A stretch of DNA of 64,000 nt from NCBI RefSeq assembly GCF_014698235.1, contig NZ_JACJSP010000004.1, positions 186,001 through 250,000 on the forward strand. Direction: 5' to 3'. The DNA is from Limnothrix sp. FACHB-406. GTDB taxonomy: Bacteria; Cyanobacteriota; Cyanobacteriia; CACIAM-69d. Shown here in pieces: positions 27,407 through 36,081 of the stretch (positions are counted from its first letter, which is position 1; every line of letters begins with the position of its first letter). A model generated the notes under the pieces. The model saw nothing but the letters and a program-made list of their open reading frames with translations. It was not told the DNA's origin and searched no databases. The position numbers were made by a program, and so were the translations under genes.

Positions 27407-27744
27407 AAACTCAAGCAAAAAACACGAAAACGCACCTGAAAATCTTTGATAAATATCTGGAATACCTAAAAGATCAATTTTGACCCGAAACAAAATTTAC
27501 TTGATCGCGATTTGCACCAATAGGGGCTAATTGCCCGAGAATTCCCGGTTCTGCGCGGTTCCAGACAAGACAGACCATTAGACTAGAGAAGCAAGCCTTA
27601 CGGATTGGGCGTTGGAGCGATCGCCCTGTGTGATTGTCCATTGTAATTGTGCATTGCGGTCACCCATGGGCCGCGATCGCTCCGAAATTGGTCGCCCGAT
27701 CGAGTCTTCTGCAACCGCCACCCAACTCGATTTGATTGCGATCC

Positions 27745-29286
27745 ATGCAAAGCCTTGAAACGAAAACCTCATCAAAACCAGTGCCCTATAGTCTCGCGGA
27801 CTGGCAGCGGGGCTATGAATCTCAACCCCAAGAGTTTGAGACCTGGATTGATGACATTGAAGGGGAAATTCCCAGCAACCTGACCGGCACGCTGTTTCGC
27901 AATGGCCCCGGCCTGCTGGATGTGGCCGGCGAGCCGATCGGACATCCCTTTGATGGGGATGGGATGATTTGCCAAATTACCTTCCACAATGGTCGGGCCC
28001 ATTTTCGCAATCGGTTTGTGCGCACCGAAGGCTATTTGGCCGAACAGGCAGCCGGCAAAATTCTCTATCGCGGCGTGTTTGGTACGCAAAAGGCCGGCGG
28101 TTGGCTGGCGAATTTGTTGGATCTGAAGATTAAAAATATTGCCAATACCCATGTGATGTATTGGGCCGATCGACTCTGGGCCTTGTGGGAAGCGGCAGAA
28201 CCCCACCGTTTGGATCCGAAAACCCTGGAGACGATCGGGCTGGATTCGATCGATGGACTGCTGAAGCCCGGCGATGCCTTTGCCGCCCATGCCCGCATTG
28301 ATCCTGGCACGGTTCCCGGCGCGGCCGAAACAGCCACCGGAGCCAACCGCTGGGCCATGAGTCCCAACTCGGCGGGCGATCGGCGCTTCGTGAACTTTGC
28401 CGTGAAGCCCGGCCTTTCCACCAACATCACGATCTATGAATTAGACGAAGCGGGAAAACTCGCCAGCCGCCAAACCCGTAGCGTGCCGGGATTTGCCTTT
28501 TTGCATGATTTTGCCATCACTCCCCATTGGTGCATCTTTTTCCAAAATCCCGTCAAATTTAATCCGCTGCCTTTCATGCTGGGATTCAAAGGGGCGGGGC
28601 AATGCCTGGAATTTGACCCCAAACAACCCACTCGGGCCCTGCTGATTCCTCGGGATCCGAGCCAAGCGGTGCGCGTGCTGGATGTGCCGCCTTGCTTTGT
28701 GTTTCACCACGGCAACGCCTTTGAAAGCCCCGATGGTCAACAAATCACGATCGATTCCGTTTGCTATGACTCGTTCCCAACCCTGGAACCGGGCGCAGAC
28801 TTCCGATCGGTTGATTTTGGCAGCCTGCCGGAAGGACAGCTTTGGCGATTTGAAATGGACTTGACCACCGATCGGGTGCGATCGCACTGCATCGAAAGTC
28901 GCTGCTGTGAATTTCCCAGCTTGCACCCCAATGCCGTGGGCCATGAACATCGCTACCTATATATCGGGGCAGCCCGATCGCCCCAAGGCAACGCGCCCCT
29001 GCAAGCGGTGTTGAAATTGGATTTGCAAACGGGCGATCGGGCCCTGTTTGACCTGGGCGCGCGGGTTTTTGGCGGTGAACCTCTGTTCGTTCCCAATCCC
29101 CAAGCCACCCAAGAGGACGATGGTTGGGTGTTGCTGCTGGCCTACAATGCCGAGCGCCACGCCTCCGATCTGATCATCCTGGCCGCTCAGGATCTGTCCC
29201 TGGTGGCTCGGTTGAAACTCAAGCACCATGTTCCTTATGGTCTGCATGGCAGCTTTGTGCCCCAGGTGTTTGGCATCGCAGACTAG
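27745..29286 (+). CDS. Carotenoid cleavage oxygenase (apocarotenoid oxygenase family)
   Basis: Non-haem Fe(II) dioxygenase of the RPE65/CCD family that cleaves carotenoids or apocarotenoids to aldehydes such as retinal. 513 residues from the ATG at 27745, with a TTG nine bases earlier unlikely. The propeller opens with LTGTLFRNGPGLLDVAG and HPFDGDGM; the four iron-binding histidines fit NTHV, FLHDFAITPHW, VFHHGNAFE and the terminal LHGSFVP. Cytosolic or peripherally membrane-associated. Similar in length and start to Synechocystis-type apocarotenoid 15,15'-oxygenase. Substrate not determinable. Confidence 0.93.
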   Translation: MQSLETKTSSKPVPYSLADWQRGYESQPQEFETWIDDIEGEIPSNLTGTLFRNGPGLLDVAGEPIGHPFDGDGMICQITFHNGRAHFRNRFVRTEGYLAEQAAGKILYRGVFGTQKAGGWLANLLDLKIKNIANTHVMYWADRLWALWEAAEPHRLDPKTLETIGLDSIDGLLKPGDAFAAHARIDPGTVPGAAETATGANRWAMSPNSAGDRRFVNFAVKPGLSTNITIYELDEAGKLASRQTRSVPGFAFLHDFAITPHWCIFFQNPVKFNPLPFMLGFKGAGQCLEFDPKQPTRALLIPRDPSQAVRVLDVPPCFVFHHGNAFESPDGQQITIDSVCYDSFPTLEPGADFRSVDFGSLPEGQLWRFEMDLTTDRVRSHCIESRCCEFPSLHPNAVGHEHRYLYIGAARSPQGNAPLQAVLKLDLQTGDRALFDLGARVFGGEPLFVPNPQATQEDDGWVLLLAYNAERHASDLIILAAQDLSLVARLKLKHHVPYGLHGSFVPQVFGIAD

Positions 29287-29342
29287 AAATTGCAGAGCTA
29301 GAGATCGCAAATCTAGAAATTGCAGAGCTAGAAATTGCAGAT
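29283..29342. repeat. 15-bp tandem repeat, four copies, starting at the stop of the carotenoid oxygenase
   Basis: Four copies of CTAGAAATTGCAGAG with few changes; the first copy contains the TAG stop codon. The unit is a multiple of three and in another frame would encode an LEIA(E/N) pentapeptide repeat. A related two-copy 14-bp repeat, TTGAGCTGGGTGAT, follows at 29380-29407. Confidence 0.9.
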
Positions 29343-29407
29343 TAGAACCGGAAAAACCCGATCGACTGGGCTGAACCATTTGAGCTGGGTGATTTGAGCT
29401 GGGTGAT

Positions 29408-29641
29408 TGCCCAGCCAAGACCCAGCCCGGTGAACGGTTTCAACCCATCGGCCAAGACCAACCAGCAAACTTGTCCCTGCACGGGATGCACAGATTTTGC
29501 GATACCCTAGAGGGCGGCTGTTTTGCTCGCCAGAAGTTGTTTTAATCGGCTGGCCGGTGGCGTGCGATCGCCCCAGTCTGTCGCCAACAACCGTGCAATC
29601 GCCAAGAACCGAGAGAAGCACCAAGAGAAAGCACTGCAATC
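29408..29641. promoter_or_regulatory. Upstream region of sodB
   Basis: About 230 nt between the repeat arrays and sodB. No confident promoter hexamers and no Fur-box-like palindrome were found. Confidence 0.35.
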
Positions 29642-30244
29642 ATGGCTTACCAACTTCCTGCCCTGCCCTACGATTACACGGCGCTGGAACCCTACATCAG
29701 CAAGAACACCCTGGAGTTCCACCACGACAAGCACCACGCCGCCTACGTCACCAACTACAACAAGGCCGTTGAAGGGACTGAGCTGGACGCACAGCCGATC
29801 GAAGACGTAATCAAAGCCATTGCTGGTGACGCATCCAAAGCTGGCATCTTCAACAACGCTGCCCAAGCCTGGAATCACAGCTTCTACTGGAACAGCATTA
29901 AGCCCAACGGTGGCGGCCAACCGGCCGGCGCACTGCTGGACAAAATTGTGGCTGACTTCGGCAGCTTTGATGAATTCGTGACCCAATTCAAAGCCGCTGG
30001 GGCTACCCAATTCGGTAGTGGTTGGGCTTGGCTGGTGCTCGATAACGGCACGCTCAAGGTGACCAAAACCGGCAACGCCGAAAACCCCATGACCGCCGGC
30101 CAAATTCCCCTCCTGACCATGGATGTTTGGGAACATGCCTACTATTTGGACTACCAAAATCGCCGTCCCGACTACATCAGCGATTTCGTAACCAAGCTGA
30201 TCAACTGGGAGTTTGTGGCTGAAAACTTCGCCAAAGCTGCCTAG
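29642..30244 (+). CDS. sodB: Iron superoxide dismutase
   Basis: Cytosolic dismutation of superoxide to oxygen and peroxide. 200 residues, normal size, no signal peptide. Metal ligands lie in LEFHHDKHHAAYV (first His), QAWNHSFYW (second His) and MDVWEHAYYLDY (Asp and His). The AGATQFGSGWAWL segment with Ala-Gln favours the Fe form over Mn. Monocistronic, with a strong terminator. Confidence 0.97.
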   Translation: MAYQLPALPYDYTALEPYISKNTLEFHHDKHHAAYVTNYNKAVEGTELDAQPIEDVIKAIAGDASKAGIFNNAAQAWNHSFYWNSIKPNGGGQPAGALLDKIVADFGSFDEFVTQFKAAGATQFGSGWAWLVLDNGTLKVTKTGNAENPMTAGQIPLLTMDVWEHAYYLDYQNRRPDYISDFVTKLINWEFVAENFAKAA

Positions 30245-30381
30245 TTGTTGCCTCGGAACCTTGGGGTTTTTGAATTTTTCCGATGATTTAGCCCCCAATG
30301 GGTTCAATGCTTTTTTCCTTTGCCTGTTTGGTTACAGGTTTGGCAAAAAGTTGGTCTGCTGAATCATCTAAATCATCCCTG

Positions 30382-30416
30382 GCCGACCCAAGATAGTTTG
30401 GGTCGGCATTATTTTT
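30382..30416 (+). terminator. Intrinsic terminator of sodB
   Basis: Perfect 10-bp stem GCCGACCCAA/TTGGGTCGGC, 6-nt loop, then ATTATTTTT. Confidence 0.9.
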
Positions 30417-30479
30417 GGTTTTTCCCGAAGGTCAAATTTCAATCACCCTGAACAATCAATCCGGGTGAAAAATGACCTG

Positions 30480-30514
30480 AAAAAAAACGTCCCGCACCGC
30501 TCAGGCTTGGGACG
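30480..30514 (-). terminator. Minus-strand terminator, possibly of the serralysin-like gene
   Basis: On the minus strand, a 6-bp stem CGTCCC/GGGACG is followed by seven to eight T residues. It lies about 280 nt beyond the stop of the serralysin-like gene, the nearest upstream minus-strand gene. Confidence 0.6.
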
Positions 30515-30791
30515 CGTCGCTGAATTGTCGCATTTAACATAGCAGACGACGATCGCCCAAAGACGGATGCCAGTTGTTTGCAATCCTTAATTGGCAATTG
30601 TGGTCTTGTTATTTCGGCTGCCCTATGCCCGCAAAATAACCCTTTCAGCCGATCGAATCCGACCCGACATTAGGGGTTAAATTCCGGGCAAAATTTCAAA
30701 GCGGGCAGCTCCCGCGCCCGATCGACCCGCGATCGGCTCAGGCATCTGCGAACCTGCGAACCTGCGAACCAATGATCCCGATCGATCGCGC
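30515..30791. other. Gap downstream of the serralysin-like gene, with an 8-bp tandem repeat
   Basis: Contains three exact copies of CTGCGAAC (30746-30769) close to the stop of the protease gene. Nothing else recognised. Confidence 0.7.
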
Positions 30792-32390
30792 TTAGGGAAC
30801 CGGCGAGGCAATCAGGGCCGCCCCGATCGCCTCAGCCCCCACGCCGGGCACAAAGGCCAAGAAAGCATTACTGCTGCCCGCAATACTCATCATGGTTCCA
30901 GCCTGACCGTTGAGCGTAAAGGGCGCATAGGCCACGGCCGAGGGAGAGAATCCATCCGTCAAACCGATGCGATCGACCCCTGGGGTGAAGTCCGTCAAAA
31001 TATCCGTCACTTCCGGCGTGGGCGCAGGGGTGCTCGTCCGCAACACAAAGATATCGGCTCCATCGCCCCCGGTCAGTTGATCCCGTCCCCGATCGCCCGA
31101 CAGGATGTCGTCACCAGGGCCACCAATCAACACATCAAACCCAAAACCACCCCGCAGCAGGTCATTGCCCGCCCCGCCATCCAGGGTATCTGGGCCAATC
31201 CGCCCGGAAATTTGGTCATTGCCCGCGCCCCCTTGCAAGACATTCGGCAAGGCATTGCCCAAAATTTCATCAGTCCCAGCCGTGCCAACCACGTTTTCCA
31301 AATTGGCCCCAATCCCAACGACCCAGCCGTAGCCCATATCTTGGTAGTCGGGGCCGGTCGGTTCGTTTTTGCCCTTGTAAATACGTGCGCCCAAGGCAGA
31401 ACGCTCCGTCAAGCGGCCGTTATCGATCAGATCAAACAGGTAATCGCCTGCCGGGAGGGCCGATGCGTCCACCGTGTCATTGCCCCCACCATCCCAAATC
31501 GCTTGCACCGTGCGGAGATTACTGGAATCTAGGCGATAGGTGGTGTTTTCTGCCCGTGAACCGCGATTGGTGCCATACAAGAACTGCAAAGCGGCAATAT
31601 CCAACGCCATTAGCGTTGAAGGATCCGCAAATCCCTTGTCCTGCTGAGCATCGCCGTTGTAGCTCATGACCGTGTTCACGATATTGTCGCGAGCCGAGTC
31701 AAGAAACGGTTCTTCACCTGCGTTTTCTGCGGGTTGGCCAGGATCCTGGTTGGCGGTGGCGTTGTAGTTTCCGGGGTGCTTCAGGCCCAAGGCGTGACCA
31801 ATTTCGTGGATCAGCGTCGAATAGCCATAGCTGCCGGGGCCGGAGGTAAAGGCCGTGCTCGGGTCGCTGTTGTTTGCGGGCTGGAGGTGAACTGCGCCGC
31901 CCCGCTCGGAATTGCTGGGATAGTAGGCGTAAGCATTGCCCTCTGGCCCTGGTCCCTGGGAGTAAACGATCCGTACCTTGCTGTCTGCGGAGTCCGCCAC
32001 TTCCACAAAATTCAGCGGCACAATTTCGCTGTAGTGGCGAAAGATTGCCCGCACGTTGTTTTTAACGGACTCTTCGACCTCTTGGATGTTGGTTTCATCC
32101 GAACCGGCGTTGTAAGTGCTAGCGGTGGCAGGGGAAATGAAGCTGTAGGTGATGGTGCCGCCGGGGCCCACGGGCCACTTGTCGGGAGCGCCTGAGTCAG
32201 TGGTGGCGATGATCGTATCCACCACGGGCGAACCGCTGCCGGCCGCTAGGGGGCGGGTGGGGGCTGAGCTGCCGTTGGTGCTGCCACCCCGGGCCGATCG
32301 ACAGGCCCGACAACTGCAACGGGAAGATTCAGGAGCAGTGGGGAGAGAGGCGGGTGCGAGAACAGAGTCACTGAGAGAGAAAGTGGTCAT
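30792..32390 (-). CDS. Serralysin-like M10 metalloprotease with RTX repeats
   Basis: 532 residues. The zinc site HEIGHALGLKHPG (ligands His195, His199, His205; catalytic Glu196) and the Met-turn VMSYN (Met242) define an M10 metzincin. The C-terminal part carries Ca2+-binding RTX nonapeptides (GGAGND, GGPGDD, GGDGAD, about residues 380-465) and a final beta-rich segment, as used for type I secretion without an N-terminal signal peptide. The N-terminal 60 residues are Ser/Ala-rich with a CxCxxC cluster at 25-30, whose thiols might act as a cysteine-switch-like inhibitor (inference). Secreted protease; role in nutrient acquisition or interaction is not known. No type I exporter genes are adjacent. 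Confidence 0.92.
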   Translation of the reverse strand: MTTFSLSDSVLAPASLPTAPESSRCSCRACRSARGGSTNGSSAPTRPLAAGSGSPVVDTIIATTDSGAPDKWPVGPGGTITYSFISPATASTYNAGSDETNIQEVEESVKNNVRAIFRHYSEIVPLNFVEVADSADSKVRIVYSQGPGPEGNAYAYYPSNSERGGAVHLQPANNSDPSTAFTSGPGSYGYSTLIHEIGHALGLKHPGNYNATANQDPGQPAENAGEEPFLDSARDNIVNTVMSYNGDAQQDKGFADPSTLMALDIAALQFLYGTNRGSRAENTTYRLDSSNLRTVQAIWDGGGNDTVDASALPAGDYLFDLIDNGRLTERSALGARIYKGKNEPTGPDYQDMGYGWVVGIGANLENVVGTAGTDEILGNALPNVLQGGAGNDQISGRIGPDTLDGGAGNDLLRGGFGFDVLIGGPGDDILSGDRGRDQLTGGDGADIFVLRTSTPAPTPEVTDILTDFTPGVDRIGLTDGFSPSAVAYAPFTLNGQAGTMMSIAGSSNAFLAFVPGVGAEAIGAALIASPVP

Positions 32391-32659
32391 AAAAATAATG
32401 AACGGTTTAACATCCCTTCAACCATTCATCCATTTATAGAAATCCTTTCTGTGAATGCCAAGGTAAAAAGGAAAGTGTTGCTATCCGTAAAGGAATGAAT
32501 CCTAAATTGATGTTTTGTGGGGAGCTGTGATTAGTCCCTTTCCTTGAATTGGATCATTAGGGACGCAAGGTGATTGAGGCGATGATTGAGGCTCTCAGAA
32601 TGCTTGCTCTGGAGTAAATTGACCCAAGAAGTTGGAGACTTTGTGGGAGCAAGATCAGG

Positions 32660-33424
32660 CTAGGGTTCTGGCCAAAGGGTGTCTAGGGTGATGCTGAGGC
32701 TCCAATCGGCATCGGTCAGCAAGGCTCCGCGTAGGTCGGCGCGACAGAGGTTCGCTCCGTGCAAATTGGCCCCTCGTAAGTCGGCCCCTTGCAGGTTGGC
32801 ATCGCTGAGATTCGCCCAGGCAAAGTCTGCACCAACCAGGCTGGCTCCGGACAGGTCGGCTTCGGCCAGTTGAGCGGCGGCCCAGTGGGAACGATCGCCC
32901 CGTAATTCTCGGGCCTGGAGGCCGTGGGCTTGCAGTTGCCCAAATTCGGCCCCCAAGACCAAGGCGCGATCGAGCAGGGCCCCTTGCAAAATTGCCCCTT
33001 GGGCACGGGTGAAGGCCCAGGTCGATCGCGCCAGTTGTCCGCGACTGAGGTTGGCTCCCCGCAGGTCAGCTTCGGCCAGGTTCACGCCGGCCCAACTCAC
33101 ATCCCGCAAGTCTGCGTGGCGCAGGTCGGCTTGGCGGAAGTTGGCCGCAATGGCTTGGCTGTGGCGCAACTGAATTCCGAAGCCCTGCATCCCGATCGCC
33201 CGTAAACCGAGACCTTGCAGATGGGAACCGTTGGCCCCTTGCAAGTCGGCGTGATCGAGAATTGCTTGCTGGAGTTGGGCCCCGGCCAAGTCCCACTGGG
33301 GCAAACGCCAACCGCTCAGATCTGCACCGCGCAAGTCGGCAGGCCGATCGCCCTGTTGTGCCCGCCAATCGGCCCACTGTCGGGGCGATCGGGCCAAATA
33401 CATAAGATCCGCTGCGTCTGCCAC
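32660..33424 (-). CDS. Pentapeptide-repeat protein
   Basis: 254 residues. A short helical N-terminus, then runs of A(D/N)LxG-type pentapeptides between about residues 30 and 240, broken by a less regular central part, predicting a right-handed quadrilateral beta-helix. No signal peptide. Function of most cyanobacterial members is unknown. It starts at a GTG only nine bases after the BMC-like gene, whose last codons contain its AAGGAG Shine-Dalgarno, so the two are co-translated. Confidence 0.88.
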   Translation of the reverse strand: MADAADLMYLARSPRQWADWRAQQGDRPADLRGADLSGWRLPQWDLAGAQLQQAILDHADLQGANGSHLQGLGLRAIGMQGFGIQLRHSQAIAANFRQADLRHADLRDVSWAGVNLAEADLRGANLSRGQLARSTWAFTRAQGAILQGALLDRALVLGAEFGQLQAHGLQARELRGDRSHWAAAQLAEADLSGASLVGADFAWANLSDANLQGADLRGANLHGANLCRADLRGALLTDADWSLSITLDTLWPEP

Positions 33425-33433
33425 GATCGATTG

Positions 33434-34102
33434 CTACTCCTTTCGGGTCAGGAGCACCGGGGTGCGGCCATCGTTGCCGTCATCCCGATCGCGTCCAGAA
33501 ACATGGGCGATCGCATCCTCAACCGCTGCCACCGCCGCCAAAATATCTCGCTCTTCGCCACCGAGGTACATCCGCCCAAAGCTGCCCACCGCCGTGATGT
33601 GCAGAATATTGATCAACGCGGCCTTTTCCGCCTCGTTGGCGGCCAGGGCCGCATAGGCCGCCGGTTCCACCTCAAAAACATAGAGGGTCTGACCCGCCAG
33701 CAGCATGTTGCCACGGCTGGTGCGGTTAATTAATTGCGCCTGGTGAGGATCAATATTGCGGATGATTTGGCTGGAGATGACGCGGGGCTTGAGGCGATCG
33801 CTCTCCCGCACTCCCAAAGCCTGCAAAATGGCCCGGCCCGCTGTCAGGGTTTCCCCTTGGCGGCTGGAGTGAATTTCTAACAGGCCATATAACCGTTCCA
33901 CAAACTGCACGCCGGGCCGCACGGAGGTGGCCTTGAGGGCCACATCGGTGATGCGGTTGATTTCAATCCCAGGCGATACTTCAATCCAAAGGGAACTGTC
34001 CCCGGGGAGCGGCAAGAAGCCGATCGCCACTGTGCCAATGTAGGCCGCATGTTGGGGTTGCAGGCGATCGAGATAAACGTAGCTTCGGAGTTCGATACCC
34101 AA
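33434..34102 (-). CDS. BMC-fold (bacterial microcompartment-like) protein, tandem domains
   Basis: About 222 residues from a TTG at 34102 ([11 protein letters not shown] start); a TTG at 34132 would add ten. No ATG is available. Two repeats resemble BMC shell domains: [29 protein letters not shown] in the N-terminal half, and [21 protein letters not shown] followed by an [10 protein letters not shown] helix in the second. Carboxysome genes are not nearby. Cyanobacteria do have stand-alone BMC-like proteins of unknown role. The family assignment is from pattern only. Overlaps functionally with the pentapeptide-repeat gene by close coupling. Confidence 0.55.
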   Translation of the reverse strand: MGIELRSYVYLDRLQPQHAAYIGTVAIGFLPLPGDSSLWIEVSPGIEINRITDVALKATSVRPGVQFVERLYGLLEIHSSRQGETLTAGRAILQALGVRESDRLKPRVISSQIIRNIDPHQAQLINRTSRGNMLLAGQTLYVFEVEPAAYAALAANEAEKAALINILHITAVGSFGRMYLGGEERDILAAVAAVEDAIAHVSGRDRDDGNDGRTPVLLTRKE

Positions 34103-34350
34103 GGAGGAGGCTGGCTTCCGCAGCGGGGGCAATGGCCGGAATCTGTGGGCAATCCACGGGCTTCATTGTGCCAAGGGGCCGGCCCCAGCACAAGGCCGAT
34201 CGCCCAAGGTGGGGGAACAGCGGGCGATCGGGTCAGAAAATTAGACCAGCTCGCAAAATCCCTCGCCAAAGGGAAGATTTTGGGGGGAAAACTTCCGGGT
34301 AGAATGTCGATCTATGCCTGCGCAACCCCTGTCTCTTGCGCCGTTAGTTA

Positions 34351-35442
34351 ATGCCCGTGTTATCGCGTTTTCGTACTGCTGCCAGCGCTGGCACTTTTTT
34401 GGTGACTGCCGAGGTGATGCCACCGAAGGGCAGCGACACTAGCCACATGTTGGCCATGGCCGAGCAGTTGCAACCTTGGGTTCATGCGGTGAACATCACC
34501 GACGGCAGCCGGGCCGTGTTGCGGATGTCTTCGTTGGCGGCCGCGAGCTTGCTGTTGCAACGGGGCATTGAACCCGTGTGGCAGGTGGCCTGTCGCGATC
34601 GAAACCGAATTGCCCTCCAAGCGGATTTGATGGGGGCCCATGCCCTGGGGATTCAGAACGTATTGGCCCTCACGGGTGACCCGGTGAAGGCCGGTGACTT
34701 TCCCGAAGCCCGCAGCGTCTTTGACTGGGAAGCGGTGCGCCTGTTGGAAGCGGTGAAGCGGCTCAACCAAGGGCAAGATGCAACCGATCGCCCCTTGGAA
34801 AATAGCGGAACGGATCTCTTTGTTGGAGCGGCGGTGGATCCCCAATGTAAGAGTTGGTTGGGGGTGCAGCGGCGTTTTCAGCGCAAATTAGCTGCCGGGG
34901 CCCAGTTTTTCCAAAGTCAATTAATTTCTGACTTCGATCGCTTGGATCAGTTCATGACCCAGGTGGCTGCCGGTTGCGGAAAGCCAATTTTGGCGGGGAT
35001 CTTTCTGCTGAAATCAGCGAAAAATGCGGAATTTATCAACCGCAATGTGCCCGGCGTAGAAATTCCTCAGCATTTGATCGATCGCCTGGCTCGGGCCCAA
35101 GACCCCTTACGCGAGGGCATGGCGATCGCCGCTGAACAGGTGGCCATGGCCCGCCAAATTTGCCAGGGAGTCCATATGATGGCGGTGCGCCGCGAGGACT
35201 TAATTCCCGAAATTTTGCAGATGGCTGGTTTGGAACCCGTGACCCCGCCCGCCCAGCCGATCGACAGCAATGGCCAGTCCAATGGCCATGCCCATGGTCG
35301 TCCCAACAACCATTCAGACAGCCCCTTAGGCAGCCAACCAACCGATCAGGCCACCGATCAGATCACCGATCAAACCACCGGCCAAGCCACCGGCAATAGT
35401 TCATCCCCTTCCTTGACCTCTACCTCCTTTTTGCATCCATGA
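34351..35442 (+). CDS. Methylenetetrahydrofolate reductase family protein
   Basis: FAD enzyme that reduces 5,10-methylene-THF to 5-methyl-THF for methionine synthesis. The TIM-barrel pattern is clear: VTAEVMPPKGSD, VNITDGSRA, VLALTGDPVK, FVGAAVDP, GGKPILAGIF-like and GVHMMAVRREDLIPEIL. 363 residues, of which the last 65 are a low-complexity Asn/His/Thr/Gln tail with TDQxTDQ-type repeats, unusual for the family and probably disordered. The stop overlaps the rimM start (ATGA), so the two are translationally coupled. The short barrel without extra E. coli-like features leaves some doubt about classical MetF function. Confidence 0.88.
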   Translation: MPVLSRFRTAASAGTFLVTAEVMPPKGSDTSHMLAMAEQLQPWVHAVNITDGSRAVLRMSSLAAASLLLQRGIEPVWQVACRDRNRIALQADLMGAHALGIQNVLALTGDPVKAGDFPEARSVFDWEAVRLLEAVKRLNQGQDATDRPLENSGTDLFVGAAVDPQCKSWLGVQRRFQRKLAAGAQFFQSQLISDFDRLDQFMTQVAAGCGKPILAGIFLLKSAKNAEFINRNVPGVEIPQHLIDRLARAQDPLREGMAIAAEQVAMARQICQGVHMMAVRREDLIPEILQMAGLEPVTPPAQPIDSNGQSNGHAHGRPNNHSDSPLGSQPTDQATDQITDQTTGQATGNSSSPSLTSTSFLHP

Positions 35443-35987
35443 GCACCCCTGATGATTGGCTTGAAGTGGGCAAAATTGTTGCCCCCCAAGGTCTGCGGGG
35501 GGAACTGCGGATCTATCCCGACTCCGATTTTCCAGAACGATTTATGGAGCCGGGCCAGCGCTGGTTGTTGCCGCCGGGGGCCAAGCTGGGGCGGGACGAA
35601 CCCCAACCGGTGCGCCTGCTGAGCGGTCGATATCTGAATAAGCAAAACCTGTATGTGGTGCGGTTTGCGGAAGTGGTCGATCGCACCAGTGCCGAAAACC
35701 TCCGGGGAGCCAAGTTGCTAGTTTCGGCCCACAGCCGCCCTCCCTTGGAAGCGGGGGAATATCACCTGATGGACTTGATGGGCATGGAGGTGTTTGATCA
35801 GGTGCAACAGGTTTCGATCGGGCAAGTGGTGGGCCTGGCGACCGCTGCTCAGGATTTGTTGCAAGTGCAGCTCACGGACTCGGAACAGGTGATTTTGATT
35901 CCCTTTGTGGATGAAATTGTCCCGATCGTTGACCTAACAACCAAGCGTCTGGAAATTGTGCCCCCCGCTGGTCTTTTGGATTTGTAA
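35439..35987 (+). CDS. rimM: Ribosome maturation factor RimM
   Basis: Binds ribosomal protein S19 and assists 30S head assembly. 182 residues. N-terminal RimM beta-barrel begins DWLEVGKIVAPQGLRGELRI; the C-terminal PRC-barrel has YHLMDLMGMEVFD and the closing ILIPFVDEIVPIVDLTTKRLEI. Overlaps the MTHFR gene by four bases. A two-copy 11-bp repeat CCCGAAATCTG lies just after it (36007-36028). Confidence 0.96.
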   Translation: MSTPDDWLEVGKIVAPQGLRGELRIYPDSDFPERFMEPGQRWLLPPGAKLGRDEPQPVRLLSGRYLNKQNLYVVRFAEVVDRTSAENLRGAKLLVSAHSRPPLEAGEYHLMDLMGMEVFDQVQQVSIGQVVGLATAAQDLLQVQLTDSEQVILIPFVDEIVPIVDLTTKRLEIVPPAGLLDL

Positions 35988-36081
35988 TTCCAGCGGATAA
36001 ATTCAACCCGAAATCTGCCCGAAATCTGCGGGCGATCGGCTGTTATTTCGGTTGTTGTTGCGACTTTTATTTTGGTTGTGA

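Larger units (their letters stand above)
26904..27744. other. Large non-coding, partly AT-rich region
   Basis: 840 nt with no credible gene. It contains interleaved palindromes at 27100-27150 and a 12-bp perfect hairpin at 27376-27406, described separately. The stretch 27181-27500 is clearly richer in A and T than the rest of the window, and has short AAATC iterations at about 27352-27370. The final 200 nt are the leader of the carotenoid oxygenase gene. Confidence 0.7.
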
